Shown piece after piece: positions 27,835-36,304 of a stretch of DNA of 43,461 nt; position 1 is the stretch's first letter, and every line of letters begins with the position of its first letter. The notes under the pieces are model-generated. The model was given only the letters and a program-made list of their open reading frames with translations, ran no database searches and was not told the origin of the DNA. Origin of the DNA: Bacteroidales bacterium (GTDB lineage Bacteria > Bacteroidota > Bacteroidia > Bacteroidales > F082); the NCBI GenBank assembly GCA_024709145.1, contig JANJXG010000042.1, positions 1 to 43,461 of the forward strand. Reading direction: 5' to 3'. The translations under genes and the position numbers were made by a program.

Positions 27835-27850
27835 ACTGATTGTTCAGTAA
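27833..27850. promoter_or_regulatory. Inverted repeat, candidate operator before the symporter
   Basis: ACTGA (27835-27839), spacer TTGT, TCAGT (27844-27848), with outer T and A also matching, gives the TnACTGA-N4-TCAGTnA form. This resembles operators of TetR-type regulators of acyl-CoA metabolism, but that comparison is from memory. It overlaps the end of the -7 candidate, where a repressor would act. Confidence 0.45.
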
Positions 27851-27873
27851 TTAATTAAAAACGGAGCTATCAA

Positions 27874-29421
27874 ATGGCTACATCACAACAAGTTATAGGT
27901 GGTTGGATTTTAATAGGTATTTATGCTGCGGCCATCCTGTTTTTTGTGATCAGGGGAGCCCTGCGAACCAAAAGTATGCAGGATTACGCCCTGGGCACCT
28001 TAAATTTCTCTCCGCTTTTTGTTGGGCTAAGTCTGGCTGCTGCCATGACAAGTGCAGCCACCTTTGTCATTAACCCTGGCTTGATTGCCGCCTATGGCTT
28101 TAGTGCATTGCTTTCTTTTGGTCTTTTCTTTCCGCTGGCCTCCCTGGTTTCACTGGTAATACTGACAAAAAGCTTTCGGCGATTTGGTTCGAGTGTAAAA
28201 GCCATGACGCTGGCCTCCTGGATTGGAAACAGGTACCAAAGTAAAGGCTATGCAATTTTTATTGCTTCTTTGTCAGTTTTGCTGATTACATTCATCGTGT
28301 TGATCCTGGTTGCAATTACAAAAGTATTGAGTAGTGCATTAAACACCAACGAAGTATACACTTTACTTGGAGTCATTCTTTTCGTCTTTGGGTATATGAT
28401 GTTTGGCGGAGCCAATTCGATGGTTTACACCAACACCATTCAGGCTGTCGTGATGGTAATTGTCGCCGCTATTTTGCTTATGTCAGGATATCCTTATTTG
28501 AAGGATGGATTTGGCATCTTTGTGGATAAACTTCGGGCGATTGATCCAGGGCTCATTAACAGTACCTTTCCCCAAAGTCCCTTGTTCAGAAGCTTTTTCG
28601 AGATCGCAATAGTGCAGATTATTGTTGGCGCAGCAGTGGTTTGTCAACCTCACATCATCACCAAATCATTGCTTTTAAAAAAGGAAAGTGATGTGAATAA
28701 ATTTCTTGTTTCGGCTGTTCTCATTCAGGGATTGTTTTATGCTGTTGTCATTACAGGTTTATATGCACGTCTGACCTTTCCCGATCTCACCTCTCAGGGG
28801 AAAGCGCTGGGCATTGATGGCATCATACCTGCTTACGTTGTCAAGATATTTTCATCCGGATGGTTTTCCGTTACGGTTGGCTTGCTGGTCATATTAGGTT
28901 TACTTAGTGCAGGGCTCTCTACCATCGAAGGATTGATACAGAGTCTGAGTACTACCATTACCTCAGATCTGATAGGCAGAATCTTTGGCAAACAGATCAA
29001 ATCGGACAATAGTTACGTCACAATCAACAGGATTGTCATCTTACTCATGGCTGTTGCTGCATTTTTGGCTTCACGCGAGCAATTAATCCGACCCAATTTA
29101 AGTGTTGCCATTTTTGCACAAAACGGTGTATACGCTTTTTTCTCAATAAACTTTGTTCCAATAGTTTTTGGGATTTTTCTGCCGGGTGTGTCTAAAAAAA
29201 CAGCCATAGTTGGTTCTGTGACGGCTTTGATCGTCTATTTCCTGATTTATTATTTTATTCCATGGCTGGTAATAACTCAGGGTATTACTTTGGGTTATTT
29301 TGACATGTATTTTAGCGGAAAAACCCAAAATCCAGCCATTTCAGCTGCCCTAGCAATCGTTACAGCAAGTACAACAGCACTCATCATACACTTTACAAGT
29401 CGCTCTAATTCAATCAATTAA
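27874..29421 (+). CDS. Sodium:solute symporter (SSS family)
   Basis: The 515 residues have about 13 membrane helices. Family marks are an early SPLFVGLSLAAAMTSAATFV (helix 2, unwound substrate region), CQPHIITKSLLLK near the middle as in PanF/ActP-like members, and SAGLSTIEGLIQSLSTT, whose Ser/Thr residues form the sodium site. The family imports small solutes such as monocarboxylates, pantothenate, proline or sugars, driven by sodium. Placement between acyl-CoA reductase and a CoA-transferase suggests that a short carboxylate is imported and then activated, though this is inferred from context. The CoA-transferase start lies 13 bases after the stop. Confidence 0.9.
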   Translation: MATSQQVIGGWILIGIYAAAILFFVIRGALRTKSMQDYALGTLNFSPLFVGLSLAAAMTSAATFVINPGLIAAYGFSALLSFGLFFPLASLVSLVILTKSFRRFGSSVKAMTLASWIGNRYQSKGYAIFIASLSVLLITFIVLILVAITKVLSSALNTNEVYTLLGVILFVFGYMMFGGANSMVYTNTIQAVVMVIVAAILLMSGYPYLKDGFGIFVDKLRAIDPGLINSTFPQSPLFRSFFEIAIVQIIVGAAVVCQPHIITKSLLLKKESDVNKFLVSAVLIQGLFYAVVITGLYARLTFPDLTSQGKALGIDGIIPAYVVKIFSSGWFSVTVGLLVILGLLSAGLSTIEGLIQSLSTTITSDLIGRIFGKQIKSDNSYVTINRIVILLMAVAAFLASREQLIRPNLSVAIFAQNGVYAFFSINFVPIVFGIFLPGVSKKTAIVGSVTALIVYFLIYYFIPWLVITQGITLGYFDMYFSGKTQNPAISAALAIVTASTTALIIHFTSRSNSIN

Positions 29422-29434
29422 ATTGAGATTAATA

Positions 29435-30745
29435 ATGAAAAATCATCAGGATATTTACAAGGAAAAACTCATATCGATCGAAGAAGCTGTAGGGCTGATT
29501 AAAAGTGATTCTGATATAATTGTTGCGCAGTGTGCCTCGGAACCGCAGGGTTGCATGTCGAAATTTCACCTTGCGGCAAAAGAGGTCAAAAATGTTCAAG
29601 TGTTTTCGGTACTTACACTGAAGCCATACGATTTTTATATGATGCCGGAAATGAAAGGAAAATTTGAGCTTTGCAGTTGGTTTCATGCAGCAGGCTCCCG
29701 GGCAGCCCTTAAAGCCCGCACCGGCACTGTGACTTATGTTCCCAACATGCTCCACCGTGCTGCTTCCGACAGGCTTAAAGTGAGAAAACCCCATTTATTT
29801 TTTGGCACCTGCACCCCCCCCGACGAAAAAGGCTTTGTCTCGTTATCGCTGGGCATCACCTATGAAAAAGATATTCTGGAGAATGCCGAAATTGTTGTTT
29901 TGGAGGTGAATAAGTTTTTGCCAAAAACTTTAGGAGATACACAGGTTCATGTGAGTGATGTTAGTTATTTTGTTGAATACCACCAACTTCCTCCCACTCT
30001 ACCTGAACCTCAGCCGGATGAGACAGCCTTAAAAATTGGCCGGCACATTGCTGAGCTGGTCGAGGATGGTTCAACCATTCAATTGGGTATAGGCGAAATT
30101 CCAAATGCCTGCGCCTTATCCTTAAAATCAAAGAAGAATCTTGGTGTTCATACTGAGATGTTTGTCGACAGCATGATGGAACTTTATGAGGCAGGTGTAA
30201 TTACTAACACCGAGAAGTCAATTCATAAAGGTAAATTCGTCTGCACTTTTGCCATGGGAAGTGAGAAACTTTACCGCTGGCTTGATCAAAACATGGCTGT
30301 TGAGTTTTTAAGAGGACGTTATGTCAACGATCCTTGTGTTATGAAGCAGAATTCCAAAATGGTTTCAATTAATACCTGTATAATGATTGATTTCTCGGGT
30401 CAGGTATCAAGCGAAAGCATTGGTATTGAGCAGTATTCAGGAACCGGCGGACAAAGTGATACAGCAGTGGGAGCAATTGAAGGAACAGATGGGAAGGGAA
30501 AATCTATCATTGCCTGCCGTTCAACAGCAAAAAATGGCACCATTTCAACCATCGTGCCAACACTTCCGGAAGGCAGTGCGGTGACGCTGCACCGAAGCCA
30601 TACGGATTTCGTAGTTACAGAATGGGGAAGCGTTCAGCTCACCGGACGAACCCTCCGGGAACGTACTGCAGCCTTGATTTCGATAGCCCATCCCGACTTT
30701 AGGGAGAAACTTCGGGACCAGGCCATTGCCATGGGATATCTATAG
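29435..30745 (+). CDS. Acetyl-CoA hydrolase/4-hydroxybutyrate CoA-transferase family protein
   Basis: I chose the ATG at 29435 (436 residues) over the in-frame TTG at 29423. The two Rossmann-like halves carry family marks: FFGTCTPPDEKGFVSLS, QLGIGEIPNACALSL, and HTEMFVD with the likely catalytic Glu at E241, at nearly the position known in 4-hydroxybutyrate CoA-transferase. Later EQYSGTGGQSDTAVGA replaces the more usual GxGGQxDFxRGA. The enzyme moves CoA from acetyl-CoA to a carboxylate through a glutamyl-CoA intermediate, or hydrolyses it. Following a solute symporter, it probably activates the imported acid. It is 18 bases upstream of the first KAS III-like gene. The exact acid is unknown. 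Confidence 0.88.
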   Translation: MKNHQDIYKEKLISIEEAVGLIKSDSDIIVAQCASEPQGCMSKFHLAAKEVKNVQVFSVLTLKPYDFYMMPEMKGKFELCSWFHAAGSRAALKARTGTVTYVPNMLHRAASDRLKVRKPHLFFGTCTPPDEKGFVSLSLGITYEKDILENAEIVVLEVNKFLPKTLGDTQVHVSDVSYFVEYHQLPPTLPEPQPDETALKIGRHIAELVEDGSTIQLGIGEIPNACALSLKSKKNLGVHTEMFVDSMMELYEAGVITNTEKSIHKGKFVCTFAMGSEKLYRWLDQNMAVEFLRGRYVNDPCVMKQNSKMVSINTCIMIDFSGQVSSESIGIEQYSGTGGQSDTAVGAIEGTDGKGKSIIACRSTAKNGTISTIVPTLPEGSAVTLHRSHTDFVVTEWGSVQLTGRTLRERTAALISIAHPDFREKLRDQAIAMGYL

Positions 30746-30763
30746 ACCTTAAAAACAGAATTC

Positions 30764-31771
30764 ATGCTACCTGTAAAAATCATTGGAACAGGCATTTATG
30801 CACCAGGATTACCCATCAACAATGAGGAACTGATGCAGCTTACCGGACTCACTTTCGATGCAGTAAAGTTGGAGGAAAAGCTTGGAATTAAACAAAGGCA
30901 CATTGCCCATCTTCGGAACCTGAATGAGTCCACAGCTGATTTTGCCACTCAAGCCGCTCAAGCCGCTATTCGATCAGCAGGGCTTAATGCCGATGATATC
31001 AATCTGATCATTGTTGGAACCGACACCCCTGAATACATCACACCAGCGACAGCGATTTTGGTTCAAGGCAGGTTGCAAAAAAGTGAAAAATGGACTGTTT
31101 CATTCGATGTAGCAGCTTCCTGTGCCAGTTTCACCATTGCATTTGACAATGCAGTAAGACTCATGGCAACTGATGAAACGTTGAAATATGCCGTTGTAAT
31201 TGGTGTTTACAACATGCCGGCATTTCTCAGGCAAGACGATTCTTTTGGTTATTCCATTTTTGCTGATGGTGCCGGTGCAGTGGTTCTGGCAAGAGGATAC
31301 GACCGATCATCCAACTATATTGGCAGTCAAATGCTTTCGGACGGAACCCAAAATGACTTTATCGGAATTTATGCAGGCGGGTCAAAAAATCCCATCACAC
31401 ATGATACACTTATTAAAAAGGAAAACGGTCTTCTTAGCCTGAAACCACTTCCAGGTGACCGCAACATCAGGCTGTGGCCAATGATTGTGAAGGAACTTCT
31501 TCGCAAATATAAAACGCCCATCGACGAAGTTGACCATTTCATTTTTACCCAAATCAACAGGTCGGTTATTGTCAAAGTTATGGAAACGCTTGGTGTAGAT
31601 ATGAGCAAAACAACCACAGTGATGGATCTTTACGGTTATACCGGTTCGGGATGTGTGCCAATGGCATTTCATCAGGCAGTGATGGATGATAAAATCAAAA
31701 GAGGTGATAAAGTTGTTTTTATGGCTTCGGGAGCAGGTCTTGCAGTTGGAAGTAACTTATTGATATACTGA
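30764..31771 (+). CDS. KAS III (FabH)-like protein A, catalytic His and Asn replaced
   Basis: The 335 residues are a full-length thiolase-fold KAS III protein: IIGTGIYAPG at the start, DVAASCASFT with Cys C120 at the nucleophile site, FADGAGAVVLA, and MASGAGLAVGSNLLIY at the end. Aligned to FabH, the His of PHQAN is T262 (FTQIN) and the Asn of HGNT is Y292 (YGYT), with no gaps needed around either. So only Cys of the Cys-His-Asn triad remains. This argues against ordinary malonyl-ACP condensation and for an acyl transfer, a different condensation, or a partner-dependent role. It is 14 bases upstream of a second KAS III-like gene, suggesting a heteromer. Confidence 0.88.
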   Translation: MLPVKIIGTGIYAPGLPINNEELMQLTGLTFDAVKLEEKLGIKQRHIAHLRNLNESTADFATQAAQAAIRSAGLNADDINLIIVGTDTPEYITPATAILVQGRLQKSEKWTVSFDVAASCASFTIAFDNAVRLMATDETLKYAVVIGVYNMPAFLRQDDSFGYSIFADGAGAVVLARGYDRSSNYIGSQMLSDGTQNDFIGIYAGGSKNPITHDTLIKKENGLLSLKPLPGDRNIRLWPMIVKELLRKYKTPIDEVDHFIFTQINRSVIVKVMETLGVDMSKTTTVMDLYGYTGSGCVPMAFHQAVMDDKIKRGDKVVFMASGAGLAVGSNLLIY

Positions 31772-31785
31772 TACTAAAAATTTTC

Positions 31786-32829
31786 ATGCAAATGATACAT
31801 GACGACTTTCATGTCGGAATAGCAGGAACGGGCATCTATATCCCTGAATCGAGGATGACAGCTGCCGAAATTTCAGCTGCAACAGCTGGGAAATGGACAA
31901 CAGAAGCCATCATCGAGAAACTTGGAATCGTTGAAAAACCCATTCCCGGAGCAGCAGATGGCACACAGGAAATGGGTGCTTTGGCAGCCTTGGATTGCCT
32001 GAAAAATTCAGGAATAAAAGGTGAAGAAATTGATTTAATCATTTCGATTGGCGAGGAATGGAAGGAATACCCACTGACAACAACCGGCATTTATATTCAA
32101 CACAGAATCGGAGCCGTGAATGCCTGGGCCTTTGATCTGCAACAACGATGCTGCACAACAGTCGCTGCCATGAAAATTGCTCAGGACATGATGTTTGCTG
32201 ATCCATCTTTGAAAACTGTCCTGATTGCCGGTGGATATCGTAATGGTGATTTCATTGATTTTACTGACAGTGCGGTGTCATTTATGTTCAATCTGGCGGC
32301 AGGAGCCGGTGCCTTGATTTTGAAGCGCAACCATGGAAAAAACGTTTTGCTTGGAACCCATATTATTACTGACGGAAGCATGGCTCGTGATGCAGGTGTC
32401 GAATATGGAGGAACAGAAAAACCCATAACCTGTGAAGTTGCAAATGAAGCCTACAAATCACTGCGTGTGTTTGATGAGAAACACATGAAAGACAGACTCA
32501 ACGAGGTCTCCATGAAAAACTGGATGAGATGTATTGATCTTGCTTTCGAAAAGTCAGGTTTAGAAAAAAACAGCCTGGGGTATTTAGCCTCCCTGCATTT
32601 CAAAAGATCGATGTATGAAGGATTTGTTGAAGAACTTGGATTAAAACCAGAAAACACCATTTATCTCGAACAGTACGGCCATCTTGGACAAGTAGACCAA
32701 ATCTTGTCTGTTCACCTCGCACAACAACAGGGAAAACTACATCAAGGAACTGTCATTGCGATGGTTGCAGCCGGTATTGGTTATGCCTGGGGTGCGAATG
32801 TTATTCGTTGGGGAAATATAGGGTCTTGA
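31786..32829 (+). CDS. KAS III (FabH)-like protein B, altered triad
   Basis: The 347 residues (or two fewer from the internal ATG at 31792) are a divergent KAS III-like protein. GIAGTGIYIPES starts the fold. The nucleophile region reads DLQQRCCTTVAAM, with C122 at the FabH Cys position and C123 next to it. At the FabH His site the sequence is LASLHFKRS, placing H271 one residue later than expected, and the HGNT Asn is replaced by H299 in YGHLGQVDQ. The C-terminus GIGYAWGANVIRWG is normal. It could use a Cys-His dyad, like some heterodimeric KAS III enzymes of secondary metabolism. It ends the acyl-CoA cluster, and substrates are unknown. Confidence 0.86.
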   Translation: MQMIHDDFHVGIAGTGIYIPESRMTAAEISAATAGKWTTEAIIEKLGIVEKPIPGAADGTQEMGALAALDCLKNSGIKGEEIDLIISIGEEWKEYPLTTTGIYIQHRIGAVNAWAFDLQQRCCTTVAAMKIAQDMMFADPSLKTVLIAGGYRNGDFIDFTDSAVSFMFNLAAGAGALILKRNHGKNVLLGTHIITDGSMARDAGVEYGGTEKPITCEVANEAYKSLRVFDEKHMKDRLNEVSMKNWMRCIDLAFEKSGLEKNSLGYLASLHFKRSMYEGFVEELGLKPENTIYLEQYGHLGQVDQILSVHLAQQQGKLHQGTVIAMVAAGIGYAWGANVIRWGNIGS

Positions 32830-32983
32830 TATTAAAATTGTGTATATACCATTGATTGAATGATAATTACGTAATAGATGAATTATGAATCTACTTTAAG
32901 TCAACCTTAAATTTTTTAATGAAAAAACTGTCATCTGAATACTAGTTAGTTAATTTGTTTAATAACCTAAATTTTAATTTACC

Positions 32984-33490
32984 ATGAAAAAACTAATCTT
33001 AATTCTGTTCGCATTTACAATCGTAATCTCTTCCTGCAAGAAAAGTGAAGAAGAGGATGTTTACAATCCTGCTGAAGACGGTCTTGCCGGTGAATGGCAA
33101 TCTTCAGGAAGCAATGTTGCCGTTTTGCTGGTTACCTATTTTGGTGTAGATTCAATCTATGCCAATTTTGCCACCAACAACACCTACCTCGTTGAGTCTT
33201 TTGCTGAAGGTGCCAAAACCACTTATTCAGGAACTTATGTTCAAACAAAATCTACAACAGGCAATATCTGGAAAATCGTACTTAACCAAAGTTCACCAAC
33301 TGCCGTAACAAGCGAAGGTATTTTTGAAATCACCAAAACAGGTGAACAATACACAATGAAGTATGAAGTTGCTCAAACTACGCCAAGTATTGGTGCAACG
33401 GCTCCAACTCCTGAAGCCGGCTTTGGCAGTACCAGCGGCGGAGCCCTCGGAACCATCAATATCCAAACATTTGTTCAGATCGTAAAGTAA
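32984..33490 (+). CDS. Small lipoprotein, lipocalin-like fold suspected
   Basis: The 168 residues have an N-terminal signal ending VISSC (C18), a good lipobox, followed by Lys, Ser, Glu and Asp residues as in surface-directed Bacteroidota lipoproteins. The rest, from GLAGEWQSSGSN onward, is a series of beta strands (NTYLVESF, TYSGTYVQT, IWKIVLNQSS, EGIFEITKTG, YTMKYEVAQ). GEWQ followed by strands is the usual start of lipocalin-like domains in this phylum, but I do not recognise a specific family. It has a strong terminator after it. Its function is unknown; binding of a small ligand is one possibility. Confidence 0.78.
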   Translation: MKKLILILFAFTIVISSCKKSEEEDVYNPAEDGLAGEWQSSGSNVAVLLVTYFGVDSIYANFATNNTYLVESFAEGAKTTYSGTYVQTKSTTGNIWKIVLNQSSPTAVTSEGIFEITKTGEQYTMKYEVAQTTPSIGATAPTPEAGFGSTSGGALGTINIQTFVQIVK

Positions 33491-33499
33491 TTCACATTC

Positions 33500-33547
33500 G
33501 CAAAAAAGATCAGAATGTGCTTTCAGTCACATTCTGATCTTTTTTGC
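33500..33547 (+). terminator. Strong rho-independent terminator after the small lipoprotein
   Basis: Perfect 20-bp arms (33500-33519 and 33528-33547, core AGATCAGAATGTG) close an 8-base loop, with A and T runs on the outer flanks. It sits 10 bases after the stop and only 32 bases before the next gene. Confidence 0.92.
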
Positions 33548-33578
33548 ATCTTTCAAAATCATTTTAACCAACGGAAAG

Positions 33579-35171
33579 ATGAAAAAAAACCTTTTGATCC
33601 TTTCATTCTTTATCCTGAGTCACACACTGTATTCACAACTACCTTCAAATCAATATTTTACAAAAGAAATTCCCCAAAAAGCCAACAAGGAATTTCAGTT
33701 TCTGGCTTTTTACATCAATCAGGCAGTGATTTCGAACATCTATCCTGAAAATGACTTTTTGAAGGGGCAGGTGGTCGGCCGACTCTTTGGTGGCAACACG
33801 ACCAAAACGAGCAATGAATACACCAGTGCTTATGTGGAACAACGGCTGATTCCATTTTTTATCTATCAGCCAAACTTGTTCAATGGCAAAGCAACGCTTA
33901 GGGCTTCCTTCGAGCTCGACTGGACCTGGGGTGATGCTGCTTACGGTGCCGGAGGTAATTTCGGTGGCGGCTTTTCTGCAGATCAGGTGAATCTGCAAAC
34001 ACAAAACCTTGAAATTGAACTCAATCCCGCCAAAGGTTGGTTTATCAATGTTGGATTGCAACGCATTTTTGATACGCCTTACAATCCATACAAGACGATG
34101 TTTGACAAAATGACAACCACCGGATACCGGCTTGCCTATTTTGGAACCGACGGTGTTGGTATTTCTATTCGCAAAGATTGGGATTTTGCACGAATCAAAG
34201 GGGGTTATTACAAGCTTTATGAGAACTACATTCATCTGAATGATGATGTTACATTAACCGAAATCACCGGTGAAAAAGACATTAGCAGAAACTGGAAACT
34301 GGGTGCTTCTGCCTATTACCTGCGCGACAGGGCCTCGGGAGCAGGTGGAGTATCGATACTTAGCCAAGGGTTGAACAGTTTGCTGGCAACCCATAATGGC
34401 GTCTATAAATTCAATTTTGGAAATGTACCCTATAAGGCTGACATTGTGTGGCTTGGGACTTTTTTTGGAAGAAATACCGAACACTGGAACGATCCGTGGA
34501 TGGTTACCGGATTTGTGAATGTCAACCTTGGAATGGCTGATACGCTTACACATCAGCTTGTTAATGACAAAGATTACAGCAGGGCGGCCAACATTTTTGG
34601 ACTTGCTGCCAATCTGCGTGCATCCTACCGCTACGGCCAAACGACGACCGATGTTGTTACACTGGATGCAATCTATGCCACTGGCGACGGTGACGGTCTA
34701 AAAGATGGAAAATACTCAGGTGTGATCACTGGAAATCAATGGGGTGCACCCGGAGCAATTTTTGTGAGTTCGGGATCTTACCTGTTGATGCCACATGGAA
34801 ACGTGGTGAACCGATACACCCCTGCCATCCTTGATATTTCAAATATGGGATATGGAATGACAGGCCTCACCCTGAACGGTTCCCACTCGCTGATACCTAA
34901 CCGGCTCAACCTTAAGCTTGGAGCAGCAATGGCTTTCAGCAATGTGCAGCCTGTTGGCGGTGGTAGTCTCATTGGTACAGAAGCCAATGCGTATATCGCC
35001 TATAATTTTGGTCCATTTATGAGTCTTGAATTGCACGGAGCACATTTGTGGCTCGGTGATTTCTATAAGAGTAAGCAAAACTCTTACGGAAGTCCTGTCA
35101 ATGGTGGTATTGACGGAAAACCAGTGAATCCCTGGACAACTTTCCTTGTATATAAATGGCTCATGTTCTAA
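33579..35171 (+). CDS. Large outer-membrane beta-barrel protein, function unknown
   Basis: The 530 residues begin with a signal peptide (MKKNLLILSFFILSHTLYSQ). The mature part is rich in amphipathic strands and aromatic residues, for example TLRASFELDWTWGDAA, GWFINVGLQRIFDTPYN, WKLGASAYYLRDRAS and ANLRASYRYG. It ends VYKWLMF with a terminal Phe, as outer-membrane barrels do. Gly- and Asn-rich loops are long. I do not recognise the family; general similarity is to large porins of 16 to 18 strands. It starts 32 bases after a strong terminator, so it needs its own promoter or read-through. The alpha/beta hydrolase gene starts 17 bases past its stop, implying joint expression and possibly uptake plus cleavage of one substrate. 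Confidence 0.8.
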   Translation: MKKNLLILSFFILSHTLYSQLPSNQYFTKEIPQKANKEFQFLAFYINQAVISNIYPENDFLKGQVVGRLFGGNTTKTSNEYTSAYVEQRLIPFFIYQPNLFNGKATLRASFELDWTWGDAAYGAGGNFGGGFSADQVNLQTQNLEIELNPAKGWFINVGLQRIFDTPYNPYKTMFDKMTTTGYRLAYFGTDGVGISIRKDWDFARIKGGYYKLYENYIHLNDDVTLTEITGEKDISRNWKLGASAYYLRDRASGAGGVSILSQGLNSLLATHNGVYKFNFGNVPYKADIVWLGTFFGRNTEHWNDPWMVTGFVNVNLGMADTLTHQLVNDKDYSRAANIFGLAANLRASYRYGQTTTDVVTLDAIYATGDGDGLKDGKYSGVITGNQWGAPGAIFVSSGSYLLMPHGNVVNRYTPAILDISNMGYGMTGLTLNGSHSLIPNRLNLKLGAAMAFSNVQPVGGGSLIGTEANAYIAYNFGPFMSLELHGAHLWLGDFYKSKQNSYGSPVNGGIDGKPVNPWTTFLVYKWLMF

Positions 35172-35188
35172 CCTTCAACAGTAAAAAG

Positions 35189-36145
35189 ATGAAAAAGTAT
35201 TTTCAACCTATCGTTATAATACTCATGATTTTTACAATGAGTCGTTGTTCCACCCCTTACAAGACCTTTGAGCCCTTGGCCTCGATGGAAGATTTAACCT
35301 ACAGGCATCATGTAAAAAAAGTAAAACTGCCTGAATCAGGATATACCATTGCATACACTGACGAAGGAAATGGTGAAAAAACCATTGTATTCATCCATGG
35401 GCTGGGAAGTTACCTCCAGGCATGGATTAAAAATGTGGATGAACTGAAAAGTCATTACCGCTGCATTTCCATTGACTTGCCCGGTTACGGAAAGTCAAGC
35501 AAAGAACCACACTCAGGACAAATGACTTTTTATGCTGAAATTCTTCGGGAACTTATCAACGAGCTAAAGCTCCAACGGGTAAGTTTGGCCGGTCACTCCA
35601 TGGGAGGACAAATATCCATTACCACTGCCCTGCTTTATCCCGAACTAGTGGAAAATCTTATTTTGGTTGATCCGGCAGGTTTTGAGCCATTTACCAAAGG
35701 ACAGAAACAGTGGTTCAGGAATGTCATGACTTTTGACGGCGTGCGGCTAACCACTGCAGAAGCCATTCAAAACAATCTGGCAACAAATTTCTATCGCCTC
35801 CCAAAAGATGCGTCATTCATGATTACTGACAGATTAGCCATGCGTTCGGCCAGCGATTTTGAAGGATATTGTTACGCTGTTGTACAATCAGTAAATGGCA
35901 TGGTTGACAACCCGGTGATCGATTATCTGGACGATATCAGTCAGCCTACATTGATTTTGTTTGGCGAAAATGACAACCTCATTCCAAATCGTTTTCTCAA
36001 CCCCGGGCGAACGGAAAGCATTGCCATCGACGGTGCTAAAAAAATTAAGAACAGCAAACTTGTTATGGTTGCCAAATGTGGTCATTTTATGATGTTTGAG
36101 CATCCTGAAACCTTCAATAAAGAGGTTTCAACATTTTTGAAATAG
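35189..36145 (+). CDS. Alpha/beta hydrolase, exported, possibly membrane-anchored
   Basis: I chose the ATG at 35189 (318 residues) rather than 35156, which lies inside the upstream gene. A hydrophobic start ends MSRCS (C20). Cys there suggests a lipoprotein, but Arg at -1 is atypical, so it may simply be a signal anchor. The fold is clear: oxyanion region FIHGLGSYLQAW, nucleophile elbow GHSMGG with S137, acid in FGENDNLIP, and catalytic His in KCGHFMMFEHPE. All members of the Ser-Asp-His triad are present. The class covers esterases, lipases, epoxide or haloalkane hydrolases and peptidases, and no substrate can be inferred. It follows the large barrel gene closely and ends in a terminator. 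Confidence 0.88.
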   Translation: MKKYFQPIVIILMIFTMSRCSTPYKTFEPLASMEDLTYRHHVKKVKLPESGYTIAYTDEGNGEKTIVFIHGLGSYLQAWIKNVDELKSHYRCISIDLPGYGKSSKEPHSGQMTFYAEILRELINELKLQRVSLAGHSMGGQISITTALLYPELVENLILVDPAGFEPFTKGQKQWFRNVMTFDGVRLTTAEAIQNNLATNFYRLPKDASFMITDRLAMRSASDFEGYCYAVVQSVNGMVDNPVIDYLDDISQPTLILFGENDNLIPNRFLNPGRTESIAIDGAKKIKNSKLVMVAKCGHFMMFEHPETFNKEVSTFLK

Positions 36146-36177
36146 TTGATTAAGAACAGATTTTCACGAATAAGGGG

Positions 36178-36209
36178 AAAAAGGAGCAGTGTGAAAGCTG
36201 CTCCTTTTT
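36178..36209 (+). terminator. Rho-independent terminator after the alpha/beta hydrolase
   Basis: Perfect 12-bp arms (AAAAAGGAGCAG at 36178-36189 and its complement at 36198-36209) with an 8-base loop and T run, 32 bases past the stop. Confidence 0.9.
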
Positions 36210-36304
36210 GATTTGTCCCAACCAAAAAAAGATCACTAATGTTTGGTATTGCTGCGTGAAAATCATGGCAGTTATTTTGCATCATGAAATATATACCAAA
36301 TTTT

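Noticed and set aside
29429-29794. Minus-strand open frame (121 residues) opposite the CoA-transferase start
   Set aside because: It overlaps a family-conserved gene and has no recognisable domain.
32866-32875. Palindrome ATTACGTAAT between the second KAS III gene and the small lipoprotein
   Set aside because: A short AT-rich palindrome with no promoter boxes at consistent spacing; it is too likely by chance to call an operator.
33645-34235. Long minus-strand open frame (196 residues) opposite the large barrel gene
   Set aside because: It lies wholly within a well-supported coding gene, has no recognised motif and has low-complexity Ile/Lys-rich content; it is a shadow frame.
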